Positions 8,394 to 16,968 of a stretch of DNA of 64,000 nucleotides are shown here, piece by piece. Below the pieces are notes generated by a model. It was given only the letters and a program-made list of their open reading frames with translations, did no database searches and had not been told where the DNA came from. The position numbers and the translations under genes were made by a program. This DNA is from Tamaricihabitans halophyticus (GTDB lineage Bacteria > Actinomycetota > Actinomycetes > Mycobacteriales > Pseudonocardiaceae): assembly GCF_004340875.1 (NCBI RefSeq), contig NZ_SLXQ01000009.1:186001-250000 (forward strand). Direction: 5' to 3'. The stretch's first letter is position 1. The number at the start of each line of letters is the position of its first letter.

Positions 8394-8395
8394 GA

Positions 8396-9550
8396 TCAGT
8401 TCCCGCCCTCGTCCGCGGTCACCGTCGGCGGATTGAGCAACACCTTGATATCGGGCCTGCGCATGTTCTGCCGATCAGCGAGTACGGCGCCGGGATCCAG
8501 TTCGGCCTCGACCTGGCTACCGGACACCGCCTTCGCCGCCTCGACCACACCCTGATAGCCAAAGAAGTAGGGCTTCTGCACAACCAGCGCGTCGATCGGG
8601 CCCTGCGCGAGTGCCGCGTTCTCCTGCGGGTCCGAATCGAACGCGACCACCGGCAACTCGTCGGCAAGGCCGTTCTCCTTCACTGCCTGCGCGACCCCGT
8701 TGCCAGACATGTTGTTCGCCGCGAACACGCCCACGAGATCATCGACCGCACTGATCTCATCGTTGAGCTGCCCAACGGCGGTCGGAATATCGTTGTTGTT
8801 GAACCGTTCCTGGGATATCTGGAAGCTCGGGCAGTTCGCCGCCAGCCCGTTGCGGAACCCGCGTGCCCTGTCCTGGAGCGCCTGCACGCCAGCCACCGCG
8901 TTCGCCAGGAACACCTTGCCGTCGCGATGCCCAGCATCGCGCATCAGCCGGCAGAGCCGCTCGGCCGCCTGCTCACCCGCGCGCAGGTTGTCCGTGCCGA
9001 TGAACCCCTCGGTTTCCGTGGCGACCTTGCCGTCCACGGTGATCACCTTGATCCCCGCGTCCCTGGCTCTGTTGATCACCTCGTCCAGCGCGGTTTGTGA
9101 ATTGGCCGCGAGCACAATCGCATCTACCCCGCGGGAGATGGAGTTCTCCACCATCCGGACCTGCTCGTCCACATCGGTCTCGGTGGTCGGCCCGAACTTG
9201 CCCACCGTGATCCCGAGATCCTGCTCGGCCCGCTGCGCTCCGGCAAGCATGCTCTGCCAGAACGACGAGTCGGTGGCTTTGATGATCACGTCGATCTCGG
9301 TCCCGGTGAAAGCCGACGGACCAGCCCGTTCCGGACCGCCAGGACCGCCAAGAGCTCGGCCGATCACCAGGCCAACGACCATCGTCAGCACCACGGCGGC
9401 CAGCACGAACGAGGTAGAGAACAGCACTCGCCTGCGCCCAACGGCTCCGCCCGCCGCGACCGGGGCTTCGCTCGACTCCGGTGCGGAAGTATCCGGTTTG
9501 CCCGAATTCCGCCCGGCTGACTCGGTTGGTTCCTTCGGTGACATCGACAC
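8396..9550 (-). CDS. Sugar-type ABC transporter substrate-binding protein, membrane-anchored
   Basis: 384 aa, periplasmic-binding type 4 (RbsB-like): DVIIKATDSSFWQSM at the first strand, GVDAIVLAANSQTALDEVI, GIKVITVDGKV and ELPVVAFDSDPQ in the hinge region. The N-terminus is unusual. After about 40 Pro/Ser-rich cytosolic residues comes one hydrophobic helix (VLFSTSFVLAAVVLTMVVGL) with no lipobox cysteine, so the protein seems anchored by an uncleaved helix rather than a lipid. First gene of the importer operon; a LacI-like operator lies about 60 bases upstream. A second ATG two codons in is an alternative start. Confidence 0.9.
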   Translation of the reverse strand: MSMSPKEPTESAGRNSGKPDTSAPESSEAPVAAGGAVGRRRVLFSTSFVLAAVVLTMVVGLVIGRALGGPGGPERAGPSAFTGTEIDVIIKATDSSFWQSMLAGAQRAEQDLGITVGKFGPTTETDVDEQVRMVENSISRGVDAIVLAANSQTALDEVINRARDAGIKVITVDGKVATETEGFIGTDNLRAGEQAAERLCRLMRDAGHRDGKVFLANAVAGVQALQDRARGFRNGLAANCPSFQISQERFNNNDIPTAVGQLNDEISAVDDLVGVFAANNMSGNGVAQAVKENGLADELPVVAFDSDPQENAALAQGPIDALVVQKPYFFGYQGVVEAAKAVSGSQVEAELDPGAVLADRQNMRRPDIKVLLNPPTVTADEGGN

Positions 9551-9608
9551 CTCACTGTGCGGTCCAACTCACTGAAGTGTCGGGAGGCTAGCACCGCAAG
9601 CAAGGCTG

Positions 9609-9622
9609 TGTAAACGATTACT
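9609..9622. promoter_or_regulatory. LacI-family-like operator upstream of the sugar importer
   Basis: TGTAAACGATTACT closely resembles the LacI/CcpA-type palindrome TGTAAACG-TTTACA (central CG, left half perfect). It lies 59 bases before the SBP start. No LacI gene is in the window, so the regulator must be encoded elsewhere. Confidence 0.45.
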
Positions 9623-9651
9623 CGGGTCGTCGATACAACGACGGAACCGGA

Positions 9652-9689
9652 CTGGCTGGCGAACTGCCGAGCCAGCCCGGTTCGCCGGG
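9652..9689. terminator. Candidate terminator of the catabolic operon
   Basis: Two adjacent hairpins just 3' of the luciferase-like gene (minus strand): CTGGCT/AGCCAG (9652-9657 with 9670-9675) and CCCGG-TTCG-CCGGG (9676-9689). Confidence 0.4.
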
Positions 9690-9716
9690 TCGGGGCCCTG
9701 TGGTCAGGCGGTATGG

Positions 9717-10712
9717 TCAGGCAGCGGCGGCGAGCGGCATGGCCATATCCGCGAACGCGCGCAGTTCCCTCGGGATGTCCGGACCAGCCGGCTGGTACAT
9801 CACCTCGGTCACGCCGGCAGCCCGCATCTCGGCCAACTTCGGCCGCAGCTCTTCCGCGGTACCGGTCAGAGTGAACTCGGGTACGTTCTCCCGTGGCATC
9901 ACGGCACGTTCAATGTCGTTGACGTACATCGCGTGGCCTTCGTGCGCGACCAGATGCCGCACCCGCTCGTCGGCCCGCATAACGTGTTCCCGCCACTGCG
10001 CTCCGCCGGGGATCTGATCCAACGCATCCGGTCCCTGCCACTCGTAGTACAGGTGATACACCATGGACGCGCCGAATCCGGCCGCTTCGTACGCCCGATC
10101 ACTGATCGGCGACTCGCCCTCATCGAGCACCGTGCCAAAGGTCAACTTGGTCACCCAGTCGAAACCTTCGGGTGGCGCGGCGAGCGCCGAGGCGATCCCG
10201 TCGCCGTACTTACGCGCCACGGCAAGCCCCTTCGGCCCCTCGGCCGCGACCACCCACGGCACGGCGATGGGTCGATCGGAGAGCACGTAGTTCGGGTGGC
10301 ACATCCGGATCACCGAATCGTCCCAGGCTACGTCCTCGCCGCGGAGTAGTGCCTGCACCGCACCGACGTAACTGTCCACATCGGCCCAGCGCATCGGCTT
10401 CTTGCCAAGCAGGCAGCTGCCGGTGAATCCCGAGCCAATCCCGACGCCGAAGCGCCCTGGAATCAGATCGACCAGCTGCGCGATGGCGCTCGCGGTGACC
10501 AGCGGGTGCCGGATCCGCGGTACGAGCATTCCGGTCGCTAGGTTGATCCGCTCGGTGCGCACCGCGGAAAGTGCCGCGGTGGCCCATACGTCGGCGGTGA
10601 TCGCTGGCGAATCGTAGAGCCATGCCCGGTGATAACCGAGCTGCTCCGCGAGTTCCACGTGCGCTGGGGTGCTCGGCGCACTGGCGAACGCACAAGAAAT
10701 GTTGAATGTCAT
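9717..10712 (-). CDS. Luciferase-like (LLM class) flavin-dependent oxidoreductase
   Basis: 331 aa bacterial-luciferase fold (F420- or FMNH2-dependent). The TIM-barrel landmarks are LGYHRAWLYDS, RINLATGMLVPRIRHPLVTAS, LIPGRFGVGIGSGFTG and KYGDGIASAL. Start taken at the ATG at 10712 (MTFNISCAF), which has an AGGAG upstream; the frame extends further but without a better signal. It is the last gene of the TetR-linked catabolic operon, 25 bases after the acyl-CoA ligase. Known members include type II Baeyer-Villiger monooxygenases and F420-dependent reductases. With a lactonase, an SDR and a CoA ligase in the same operon, ring oxygenation is the most coherent guess, not a demonstrated activity. 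Confidence 0.87.
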   Translation of the reverse strand: MTFNISCAFASAPSTPAHVELAEQLGYHRAWLYDSPAITADVWATAALSAVRTERINLATGMLVPRIRHPLVTASAIAQLVDLIPGRFGVGIGSGFTGSCLLGKKPMRWADVDSYVGAVQALLRGEDVAWDDSVIRMCHPNYVLSDRPIAVPWVVAAEGPKGLAVARKYGDGIASALAAPPEGFDWVTKLTFGTVLDEGESPISDRAYEAAGFGASMVYHLYYEWQGPDALDQIPGGAQWREHVMRADERVRHLVAHEGHAMYVNDIERAVMPRENVPEFTLTGTAEELRPKLAEMRAAGVTEVMYQPAGPDIPRELRAFADMAMPLAAAA

Positions 10713-10737
10713 GGACTCGCGCTCCTGTCTTGTGTCG

Positions 10738-12297
10738 CTAAGCGCCGTGCAGTGCGGAAGCGTCCGGGGCACACTGCTCACGCACTACGCGGCGAAGAAT
10801 CTTGCCAATCGCCGACCTCGGCAGCGATTCAACGAAACTGACGCCGGTTACCTTTTTCACCGAACCGACGCGCTGTTTCGTCCATTCGATCAGTTCTTCC
10901 TCCGTTGCCGCACAGTCCGCGCGCAGTACCACCGCGGCATGCGGCGTCTCACCCCACTTCGGGTGTGGGACTCCGACCACGGCGGACTCCTGGACGGCGG
11001 GATGCTCGGCAAGCGCTCGCTCCAGCTCGATCGGCCAGATGTTGAAACCGCCGGAGATTATGGTGTCTTCCTTGCGGTCAGTGAGGTAGAGGAAACCGTC
11101 CTCGGCGAGGTAGCCCATATCCCTGGTGCGGTGCCAGCCATCTTCGGTGATCCGCTCCGCGGTGGCAGCCGGATTGCCCCAGATCTCGGACATCTGCCCT
11201 GGGGTCCGTCCTGCCACCTCACCGATCTCGCCAACCGGTAGCTGATTACCGGCATCGTCGAGAATCGCGATCTCCGAGTTCGGCGTGGGCCGCCCTGCCG
11301 AGCGCAACCACTTCCGTTGTTCCTCGGTGCCATCCACCACATGGTGAACCGGGGCCAGGATGGTTAACGGGAGCGCCTCACTCTGCCCGTAGATCTGGTA
11401 CATGACGTTGCCCCACAACGCGATCGCCGCACGTAACGTCCCTTCCGAAGCCGGCGCCGTGCCATAAAGGACGGTGTGCAGACTGGACAGATCGCGCGTC
11501 GCCGCGTCCGGATGCTGGGTGATCATCTGGATCATCGTGGGTACCACGAGCACGATCGAGGCTCGCTCTCGCTCGATCAGTTCGAGGAAGTGCGCTGGTT
11601 CGAACGCGGGCATCACGATGGTTCCCGCACCGGCCGCGACCAGTGGCCAGATGAACAGCCCGGCCGCGTGACTCAACGGTGCGGGGACCAGGTACCTGTC
11701 CTGCTCGCCGAACCGCGTCACGATAAGAGCCATCTCGTTGCCCATATCCATCCAGCCACGCACCGTGTGCAGGATTCCCTTGGGCTTACCAGTAGTTCCC
11801 GCGGAAAACCGGATGATATGTGGATCATCTTCGCGCAGCGGAACCTGTGGGTCTACAGTAGATGCTCCAGCGAGCGCCTGGTAATAGTCCACCGTGCCCG
11901 CCGGCGCATCACCGACGACCAGCACCAACCGCAGCCCTGGAACATCGGAAAGCACCGGCTGCACAGCGGCGAAATGCTTGTCCTGCACGATAAGCGCAGC
12001 AGATCCGGTCAGCTCGAGAAGGTACTGGTGCTTGTCCGGAGTGTCGTGCGTGTACAGCGCGCAACGCACATAGTTGCCCAGCGCGAGACCAGCGATCTGC
12101 TCCAGACTCTCGAACGCGTTGTCACTCAGTACCGCGACCCGATCGCCCGGCGAGATCCCAGCATCGCGCAAGGTGTTGGTCAACCGGACGGCACGGTCGA
12201 ACAACTCGCGATACGTCTGAGTTCGCTCACCACTGGCGAACGCGGTGTTCTCGCCATAGAGCCTTACTGCCTTACGCAGCAAAGTTGCCGGGTCCAT
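10738..12297 (-). CDS. AMP-dependent acyl-CoA synthetase/ligase
   Basis: ANL superfamily enzyme, 519 aa: acid + ATP + CoA to acyl-CoA via an acyl-adenylate. Motifs: P-loop-like RFSAGTTGKPKG (163-174), YGQSEALP (A5-like), the DRKEDTI...GGFNIWP hinge (A8) and the C-terminal catalytic lysine in LPRSAIGKILRR. The sequence is closest in feel to benzoate/fatty-acid ligases such as 2,3-dihydroxybenzoate-AMP ligase relatives. It lies 15 bases downstream of the SMP-30 gene in the operon. The acid substrate is probably the product of the adjacent lactonase step. Confidence 0.92.
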   Translation of the reverse strand: MDPATLLRKAVRLYGENTAFASGERTQTYRELFDRAVRLTNTLRDAGISPGDRVAVLSDNAFESLEQIAGLALGNYVRCALYTHDTPDKHQYLLELTGSAALIVQDKHFAAVQPVLSDVPGLRLVLVVGDAPAGTVDYYQALAGASTVDPQVPLREDDPHIIRFSAGTTGKPKGILHTVRGWMDMGNEMALIVTRFGEQDRYLVPAPLSHAAGLFIWPLVAAGAGTIVMPAFEPAHFLELIERERASIVLVVPTMIQMITQHPDAATRDLSSLHTVLYGTAPASEGTLRAAIALWGNVMYQIYGQSEALPLTILAPVHHVVDGTEEQRKWLRSAGRPTPNSEIAILDDAGNQLPVGEIGEVAGRTPGQMSEIWGNPAATAERITEDGWHRTRDMGYLAEDGFLYLTDRKEDTIISGGFNIWPIELERALAEHPAVQESAVVGVPHPKWGETPHAAVVLRADCAATEEELIEWTKQRVGSVKKVTGVSFVESLPRSAIGKILRRVVREQCAPDASALHGA

Positions 12298-12312
12298 TGC
12301 CGTGGCCCCCGC

Positions 12313-13218
12313 TCAGGGTCGTCCGCCATGCGGCACGTCAACCGTGGTGGTCTTCAGTACCGCCTTGTCGGTGTCGATGCCCTGCGCCGCGGCGAAGAAG
12401 TCCGGCACCGTGCACAGCAGCAGGGTCCGGTTATCAGGGCCGCCGAGTGCGCAGGCGTAGATCCCGTTGCCGGCCGGATCGGTGAGTTCCTCGACAATCT
12501 CGCCCTGCGGGGACAGTCGCACGATGCGCTTCTTCGCCCCGTCAGCAATCCAGATGTGGTCCTCGACATCGATCGCGCAGCCGTCCGGAAGCAGGTCCAC
12601 GCCGGCCATCATCTCCGCGGTTGGACCAACCGGCGGTGGCGTGCCGAACTGCGCGAGCACCCTGCGCTCGGTGAGTTCACCGTTGTCGCCGAAGGTGAAC
12701 GCGGTCATCCGGCCAGCAAAGGACTCGGCGACAACCAACGTGCTGTCGTCGTTGGTGATCACCATTCCGTTCGGGCACCACATGCCGTCGGCGACGACCG
12801 AGACGGTGCCGTCCGGGTCCACTCGGTACACCGAACCGGCACGCGGGTCCTCGCCCTGCGCGATGGCGAATCCGATCGTGCCGATATAGGCGCGGCCGTC
12901 CTTGTCCACCACCATGTCATTGATCTCGTAGTCGCAGACACCGGACAGGTCGGCGTGCACGCTCACCGCACCATTCGCCGCACGCTTGAGTAGCTTGCGG
13001 TCATGCATCGAAACGACAAGGAGCGAACCATCCGGCAGCCAGCCAAGGCCCGATGGGTTCCCTTCCACCTCCATGATCACCGTGCGGGTACCCGAGGAGT
13101 CGTAGGTGCACACCTTGCCCGCGTAGATATCGGAAACCCACCACAAGCCATCCCGCCAGCGGGCACCTTCGAAGTAGTGCCCGCCGCTGGCGAGGGTTTC
13201 AACCGTCCTAGTTGTCAT
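12313..13218 (-). CDS. SMP-30/gluconolactonase/LRE family protein (putative lactonase)
   Basis: 301 aa six-bladed beta-propeller of the SMP-30 family, metal-dependent lactone hydrolases. Seen: FEGARWRDGLWWVSDI (metal-binding Glu near residue 17), NDMVVDKDGRAYIGT, WCPNGMVITNDDSTLVVAES and a blade-closing GCAIDVEDHIWIAD. Start taken at the ATG at 13218, preceded by AAGGAA; it overlaps the enoyl-CoA hydratase 3' end by 11 bases, implying translational coupling. The longer frame is antisense-like and unsupported. In this operon it would open a lactone made by the luciferase-like monooxygenase. Confidence 0.88.
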   Translation of the reverse strand: MTTRTVETLASGGHYFEGARWRDGLWWVSDIYAGKVCTYDSSGTRTVIMEVEGNPSGLGWLPDGSLLVVSMHDRKLLKRAANGAVSVHADLSGVCDYEINDMVVDKDGRAYIGTIGFAIAQGEDPRAGSVYRVDPDGTVSVVADGMWCPNGMVITNDDSTLVVAESFAGRMTAFTFGDNGELTERRVLAQFGTPPPVGPTAEMMAGVDLLPDGCAIDVEDHIWIADGAKKRIVRLSPQGEIVEELTDPAGNGIYACALGGPDNRTLLLCTVPDFFAAAQGIDTDKAVLKTTTVDVPHGGRP

Positions 13219-14077
13219 CACTGCCGTTCCTTTCGTTGCCGTTACTACGGTGTGCCGAATTCCGAATAACATCTCTGCCGGATGGATCGACGATGCTGCC
13301 GTGCAGTTGGCGGTTATGTGCATGCCCCGCGTGATGCAGCCCGAAAGCGACGTCGATCGCGCTCCGCTGACCTTGAATATCCAGACCGCTGTTGATCGCC
13401 CGCTTGGCCAACCGGATACCAAAGGTTGGGCGGCGGGCGATCCGCTCAGCAAGGTCAAGCGTTGCCGCCGCCAACTCATCCGGCGGTACAACCTGATTGA
13501 CCATGCCAATTTCCCTCGCGAGCTGAGCGCTGATCGGCTCACCGGTGAAGAGCATTTCTTTTGCTCGGCGGGCGCCGAGCTCCCAGAGATGGGTGAAGTA
13601 CTCCGCGCCGTTCATATCGAATGCGCATACCGGGTCCACAAAGGAGGCATCGGAGCTGGCCACGATCAGATCACATGGCCATACCAGCATCAGCCCGCCG
13701 GCGATCACCCTGCCCTGTACCTGCGCGATCGTCGGCCGGGGAATATCCCGCCAGCGCAGACACAACCCGGTAAACAGTTCTTCTTCAGTAGCAAGCCAGG
13801 ATTCGGCTCCTGGCGAGTCGAATCCACCGGACAGCGTGTGGGTATCCACGCCGTCCATCGACCAGTCCGAGTCAAGATCGTGCCCCGCGGAAAAGTCCGG
13901 TCCGTCCGCGGCGAGCACGATGACCCGGACGTCGGAATCCCGGAGTGCGCGCTGGTAAGCGTCATCGAGTTCGTGCAGCAGCGCGCGATCCTGCGCATTG
14001 CGCTTGTCCGGGCGGGCGAGCACGATCCTCGCCACCGCGGGCGCTGGCCGCTCGTACCTGATGCGCTCGTCGGTCAC
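13208..14077 (-). CDS. Enoyl-CoA hydratase/isomerase family protein
   Basis: Crotonase-fold enzyme, 289 aa, acting on CoA thioesters. Seen: LARPDKRNAQDRALLHEL, the first oxyanion-hole segment DFSAGHDLDS (about 62-71), and QGRVIAGGLMLVWPCDLIVAS for the second. The residue after the PVCAFDMNGAEYF segment differs from classical EchA Glu pairs, so isomerase or hydrolase activity is possible. The GTG start overlaps the acyl-CoA dehydrogenase stop by four bases (GTGA), indicating coupling. The C-terminal 25 residues are Asn/Ser-rich and probably disordered. Confidence 0.9.
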   Translation of the reverse strand: MTDERIRYERPAPAVARIVLARPDKRNAQDRALLHELDDAYQRALRDSDVRVIVLAADGPDFSAGHDLDSDWSMDGVDTHTLSGGFDSPGAESWLATEEELFTGLCLRWRDIPRPTIAQVQGRVIAGGLMLVWPCDLIVASSDASFVDPVCAFDMNGAEYFTHLWELGARRAKEMLFTGEPISAQLAREIGMVNQVVPPDELAAATLDLAERIARRPTFGIRLAKRAINSGLDIQGQRSAIDVAFGLHHAGHAHNRQLHGSIVDPSGRDVIRNSAHRSNGNERNGSDDN

Positions 14078-15222
14078 AGCCGGTACCCCTTCGCGATGAT
14101 CTCCCGCTGCACCTCACTGGTCCCCGCGTACACTGTGGACACAATGTTGTTGCGCAGATAGCGCTCCATGTTGTACTCGGTGGTATAGCCAGCCGCACCC
14201 ATCATCTGCATGCCTTCCAGCGTGATGCGTTTGGCCGTTTCGGTGACCTTCAGTTTCGCCATCGAAGCCAGGCTGGGAAGCTGACGTTCCGGGTCGGCGT
14301 CTACCCGGCCCGCCACGTCATAGACGAGCAGGCGACAGCACTCCAGCTCGGTCGCCAGATCCGCGATCCGGTGTTTCAACGCCTGAAACGATCCGACCGG
14401 CCTGCCGAACTGCTCCCGCTGCCGCACATAGTCCAATGTGTCGTCGAAGGCCCGACGGGCGTTGCCAAGGAACTGCGCCGCGCACGCCAACCGTTCGAAG
14501 TTCAGCCCGGCCATCAACTGTTTCCACGCCGCGCCGGCTACGCCGATGACATGGTCGGCCGGCACGAAGGCGTCCGTGAAGTACACCTCGTTGATCTCGC
14601 GCCCACCAAGTGTGTCGATGGGGCGGATATCGATTCCCGGCGTGTCGCACGGTACCTCGAGCATGGTGATGCCGTCGTGTTTCACGCCGGAGCTGTCCGT
14701 GCGGCACACCAGCAGAATCCGCTCCGCATAGTGCGCGCAGGAAATCCAGGTCTTCTGCCCGTTGATCCGGTAGCCACCGGATTCGGCATGGGCGCGGCAG
14801 GCCAGCGAGCCGACGTCCGACCCAGCGTCCGGTTCGGACATCGCAACCGAGGAAACCTCACCCCGGCAGACACTGCCGATGATCTCCCTTCGCTGCCGTT
14901 CGGAACCGAACCGCTCGGCCGCCTTGCCCACGATCATCGAGATGGCCAGGCCAAACACCGGAACCTGACCATAAGCGAGCTCTTCGAGCAGTACGCAGGC
15001 GTCCGTTACCGAGCCACCCCCGCCGCCGTACTCCTCGGGCAGCGCGACACCACACCACCCGAGCCTGCCCAGCTTCTCGCTGATCTCCTTGCTGTGCGCA
15101 TGTTTTCCGTCGTCGGTCAGGGCACTCCACTGCTCCCGCGTACCGCATTCCCGCGCCACGAAATCGCGGATCGCCGCGGCGAAATCCTGGCGGTCATCGG
15201 CGTCAAGAGCCGTCATCGACAT
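14074..15222 (-). CDS. Acyl-CoA dehydrogenase
   Basis: FAD-dependent acyl-CoA dehydrogenase, 382 aa, normal length. Signatures: VAMSEPDAGSDVGSL (FAD/substrate loop), GYRINGQKTWISCAHYAE, the QREQFGRPVGSFQALKHRIADL helix and the C-terminal GAAGYTTEYNMERYLRN...YAGTSEVQREIIA. The catalytic base expected near the C-terminus lies in the E-x-x-x-R-x-L-R-N region. Start ATG at 15222 follows AAGGAA by 5 bases; an ATG two codons later is possible. Second gene of the operon, probably introducing the alpha,beta double bond before the hydratase. Confidence 0.93.
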   Translation of the reverse strand: MSMTALDADDRQDFAAAIRDFVARECGTREQWSALTDDGKHAHSKEISEKLGRLGWCGVALPEEYGGGGGSVTDACVLLEELAYGQVPVFGLAISMIVGKAAERFGSERQRREIIGSVCRGEVSSVAMSEPDAGSDVGSLACRAHAESGGYRINGQKTWISCAHYAERILLVCRTDSSGVKHDGITMLEVPCDTPGIDIRPIDTLGGREINEVYFTDAFVPADHVIGVAGAAWKQLMAGLNFERLACAAQFLGNARRAFDDTLDYVRQREQFGRPVGSFQALKHRIADLATELECCRLLVYDVAGRVDADPERQLPSLASMAKLKVTETAKRITLEGMQMMGAAGYTTEYNMERYLRNNIVSTVYAGTSEVQREIIAKGYRL

Positions 15223-15281
15223 CGCGTTCCTTGTGTCCGCCGCTGGGGCATTACCTGGGACGAGTACTTGGTGTAGTTCGG

Positions 15282-16043
15282 TCAGCTGACGCTGTAGGCA
15301 TGATCGATGGTGTAGAGCAACCCTGAGGTGAACGAGGACTCGGCGCTGACCAGATGCAGCGCCACCCTGGCCGCCTCATCCGGTTCGCCCCACCGCCCCT
15401 GCTTGGCAACGACATGCGCGTCGAGGTTCATCGCCACACCGTCGGTAAGAGTCTCCTCATGGAAATCGGCGCCCGCTGTCTTGATGAATCCCGGCACCAG
15501 CGCGTTCACCCGGATACCCGCCGGCCGCAGTTCGAGTGCCGCCGCGCGGGTAAGCGCCTCCACGCCGGCTTTGCTTGCGCTGTAGGCGCCAAGTCCGGCG
15601 ATCGCTCGACTCGCGGCAACCGACGAGGTGTTCAGGATCGCCCCGCCACCGCGGGCTTTGATCGCCGGCGCCGCGTACTTGATACCGGCGAACACCCCGC
15701 CGAGATTCACGGCCACGGTGCGCTGCCAGGCTTCCTCGCTGAGCTCGGTCAGCGGCGCGCCTCGATCCACACCGGCGTTGTTCACCATGATGTCCAGCCC
15801 GCCGTAGGCCTCCTCGGCGAGCTCGACCGCGGCACGCACCTGCGTCGGTTCCCCGACGTCACAGCGCATGGCCGTTGCCGCCGACCCCAGCTCCGTTGCG
15901 GTGGCCGTGGCGCGTTTGGTCGAGATATCCGCGACCACGACCTTGGCCCCTGCCGCGACAAAGCAGTGTGCGATCGCCTTACCGATACCGCTTGCGGCAC
16001 CTGTCACCACAGCGACCTTGCCGTTGAGCTGCTGCGTGTCCAC
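15282..16043 (-). CDS. Short-chain dehydrogenase/reductase (SDR)
   Basis: Classical SDR, 253 aa, NAD(P)H-dependent alcohol/ketone oxidoreductase. TGAASGIG nucleotide motif at residues 14-21, NNAG at 88-91, and the Ser-Tyr-Lys catalytic set (Ser near 141, YSASK with Tyr154 and Lys158). First gene of the catabolic operon; a 12-base perfect palindrome sits about 60-75 bases upstream. It probably oxidises the initial alcohol of the pathway to a ketone. The exact substrate is not inferable. Confidence 0.93.
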   Translation of the reverse strand: MDTQQLNGKVAVVTGAASGIGKAIAHCFVAAGAKVVVADISTKRATATATELGSAATAMRCDVGEPTQVRAAVELAEEAYGGLDIMVNNAGVDRGAPLTELSEEAWQRTVAVNLGGVFAGIKYAAPAIKARGGGAILNTSSVAASRAIAGLGAYSASKAGVEALTRAAALELRPAGIRVNALVPGFIKTAGADFHEETLTDGVAMNLDAHVVAKQGRWGEPDEAARVALHLVSAESSFTSGLLYTIDHAYSVS

Positions 16044-16100
16044 GAACGGAACCTCCGAGAGACCTAGGCCACATCACCGAGACCAGTAAAGAGAACTTAA

Positions 16101-16118
16101 ATCCATCCCGGGATGTAT
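16101..16118. promoter_or_regulatory. Candidate TetR operator upstream of the catabolic operon
   Basis: CATCCCGGGATG (16104-16115) is a perfect palindrome extending to an 18-base inverted repeat with one mismatched pair. It lies 58 bases before the SDR start and downstream of the tetR stop, in a locally AT-rich promoter-like stretch. Confidence 0.5.
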
Positions 16119-16302
16119 GTCAATGATTCGAACGAGGGACAGACACGATGAAGATCCGTCACGTTGCGCGGTGACACCTCATTGCCGTGGCACCTTTTGA
16201 AGGCACCCTGCTATTGGGGGGCACGTCGCGCCACCCCACGGCACGGCAATACCGGTCGGACCTGCCGCGTATCGAAACGGCAGGTCAGCGAAATGAAGAC
16301 AC

Positions 16303-16914
16303 CTAGGCGGGGGCTTCGAGCAGGGCGCACACCGCTTCATGCAGTACGCGCAGCTGACGCTGTTCCCGGTCCGGATTCGGGTACAACGCACTCTGCGACG
16401 CCATCCCACGCATCACATTGACGATGTGATCGCCAATCGCGCGCAACCGCTCGGGCGAGTGCTGCCCATCGTCGAGAGTCTCCATCATCAGCACGCGAAT
16501 CCGGCGACCAATCTGTTGCTCCGCGGCGACCAGCCGGGTCTTGAGCTCAACATCGATTCGCGCCGCAACCCTCAACTCGGCAGCCGCGGTGAACACATCG
16601 TCCTGAAAGGACGCCCACAAGGCTTCGAGTACCGCGAAGAGACCGTCCTCGGCAGACTTCTCGAACGCGGCCAACGTTGACTGCATGAGGTTCTCGTGCA
16701 GATGCACCAGAGCCTCAGCGACCATCTCCGCCTTGTTCTTGAAATGGTACTTCTGCGCGCCGCGGGTAAAGCCGGACAACTCGGCGATCCGCGCCGAGGT
16801 CGCGCCCTGGTAGCCATAGGAGACGATCGCCTTGACCGTCGCATCCAACACCGCGGACCGGGACGCCGCCCGACGTTCCGCATTTGTTCGGCGCTGGGTG
16901 GATTGCACGGTCAT
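16303..16914 (-). CDS. TetR/AcrR family transcriptional regulator
   Basis: 203 aa one-component repressor. The N-terminal TetR helix-turn-helix occupies about residues 14-60 (RSAVLDATVKAIVSYGYQGATSARIAELSGFTRGAQKYHFKNKAEM); the rest is a helical ligand-binding domain. It is upstream of and co-directional with the SDR-led catabolic operon, separated by 259 bases that contain a palindrome. The natural reading is ligand-relieved repression of that operon, perhaps by an acyl-CoA intermediate as in KstR-type regulators. Confidence 0.92.
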   Translation of the reverse strand: MTVQSTQRRTNAERRAASRSAVLDATVKAIVSYGYQGATSARIAELSGFTRGAQKYHFKNKAEMVAEALVHLHENLMQSTLAAFEKSAEDGLFAVLEALWASFQDDVFTAAAELRVAARIDVELKTRLVAAEQQIGRRIRVLMMETLDDGQHSPERLRAIGDHIVNVMRGMASQSALYPNPDREQRQLRVLHEAVCALLEAPA

Positions 16915-16968
16915 TCCAACAAGCCTAGAGCATCCACCGGGGACACAACGGTCATCCCGCCGCCAGGT

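Noticed and set aside
11476-12993. 505-codon plus-strand open frame
   Set aside because: Antisense to the acyl-CoA ligase and SMP-30 genes, which carry the conserved motifs.
13219-13542. N-terminal extension of the SMP-30 protein
   Set aside because: The extra 108 residues are antisense-like translation of the enoyl-CoA hydratase region; the conserved start with a Shine-Dalgarno is at 13218.
9717-16914. Natural-product biosynthetic cluster
   Set aside because: There are no PKS/NRPS or terpene-synthase genes; the set fits acyl-CoA-dependent catabolism better.
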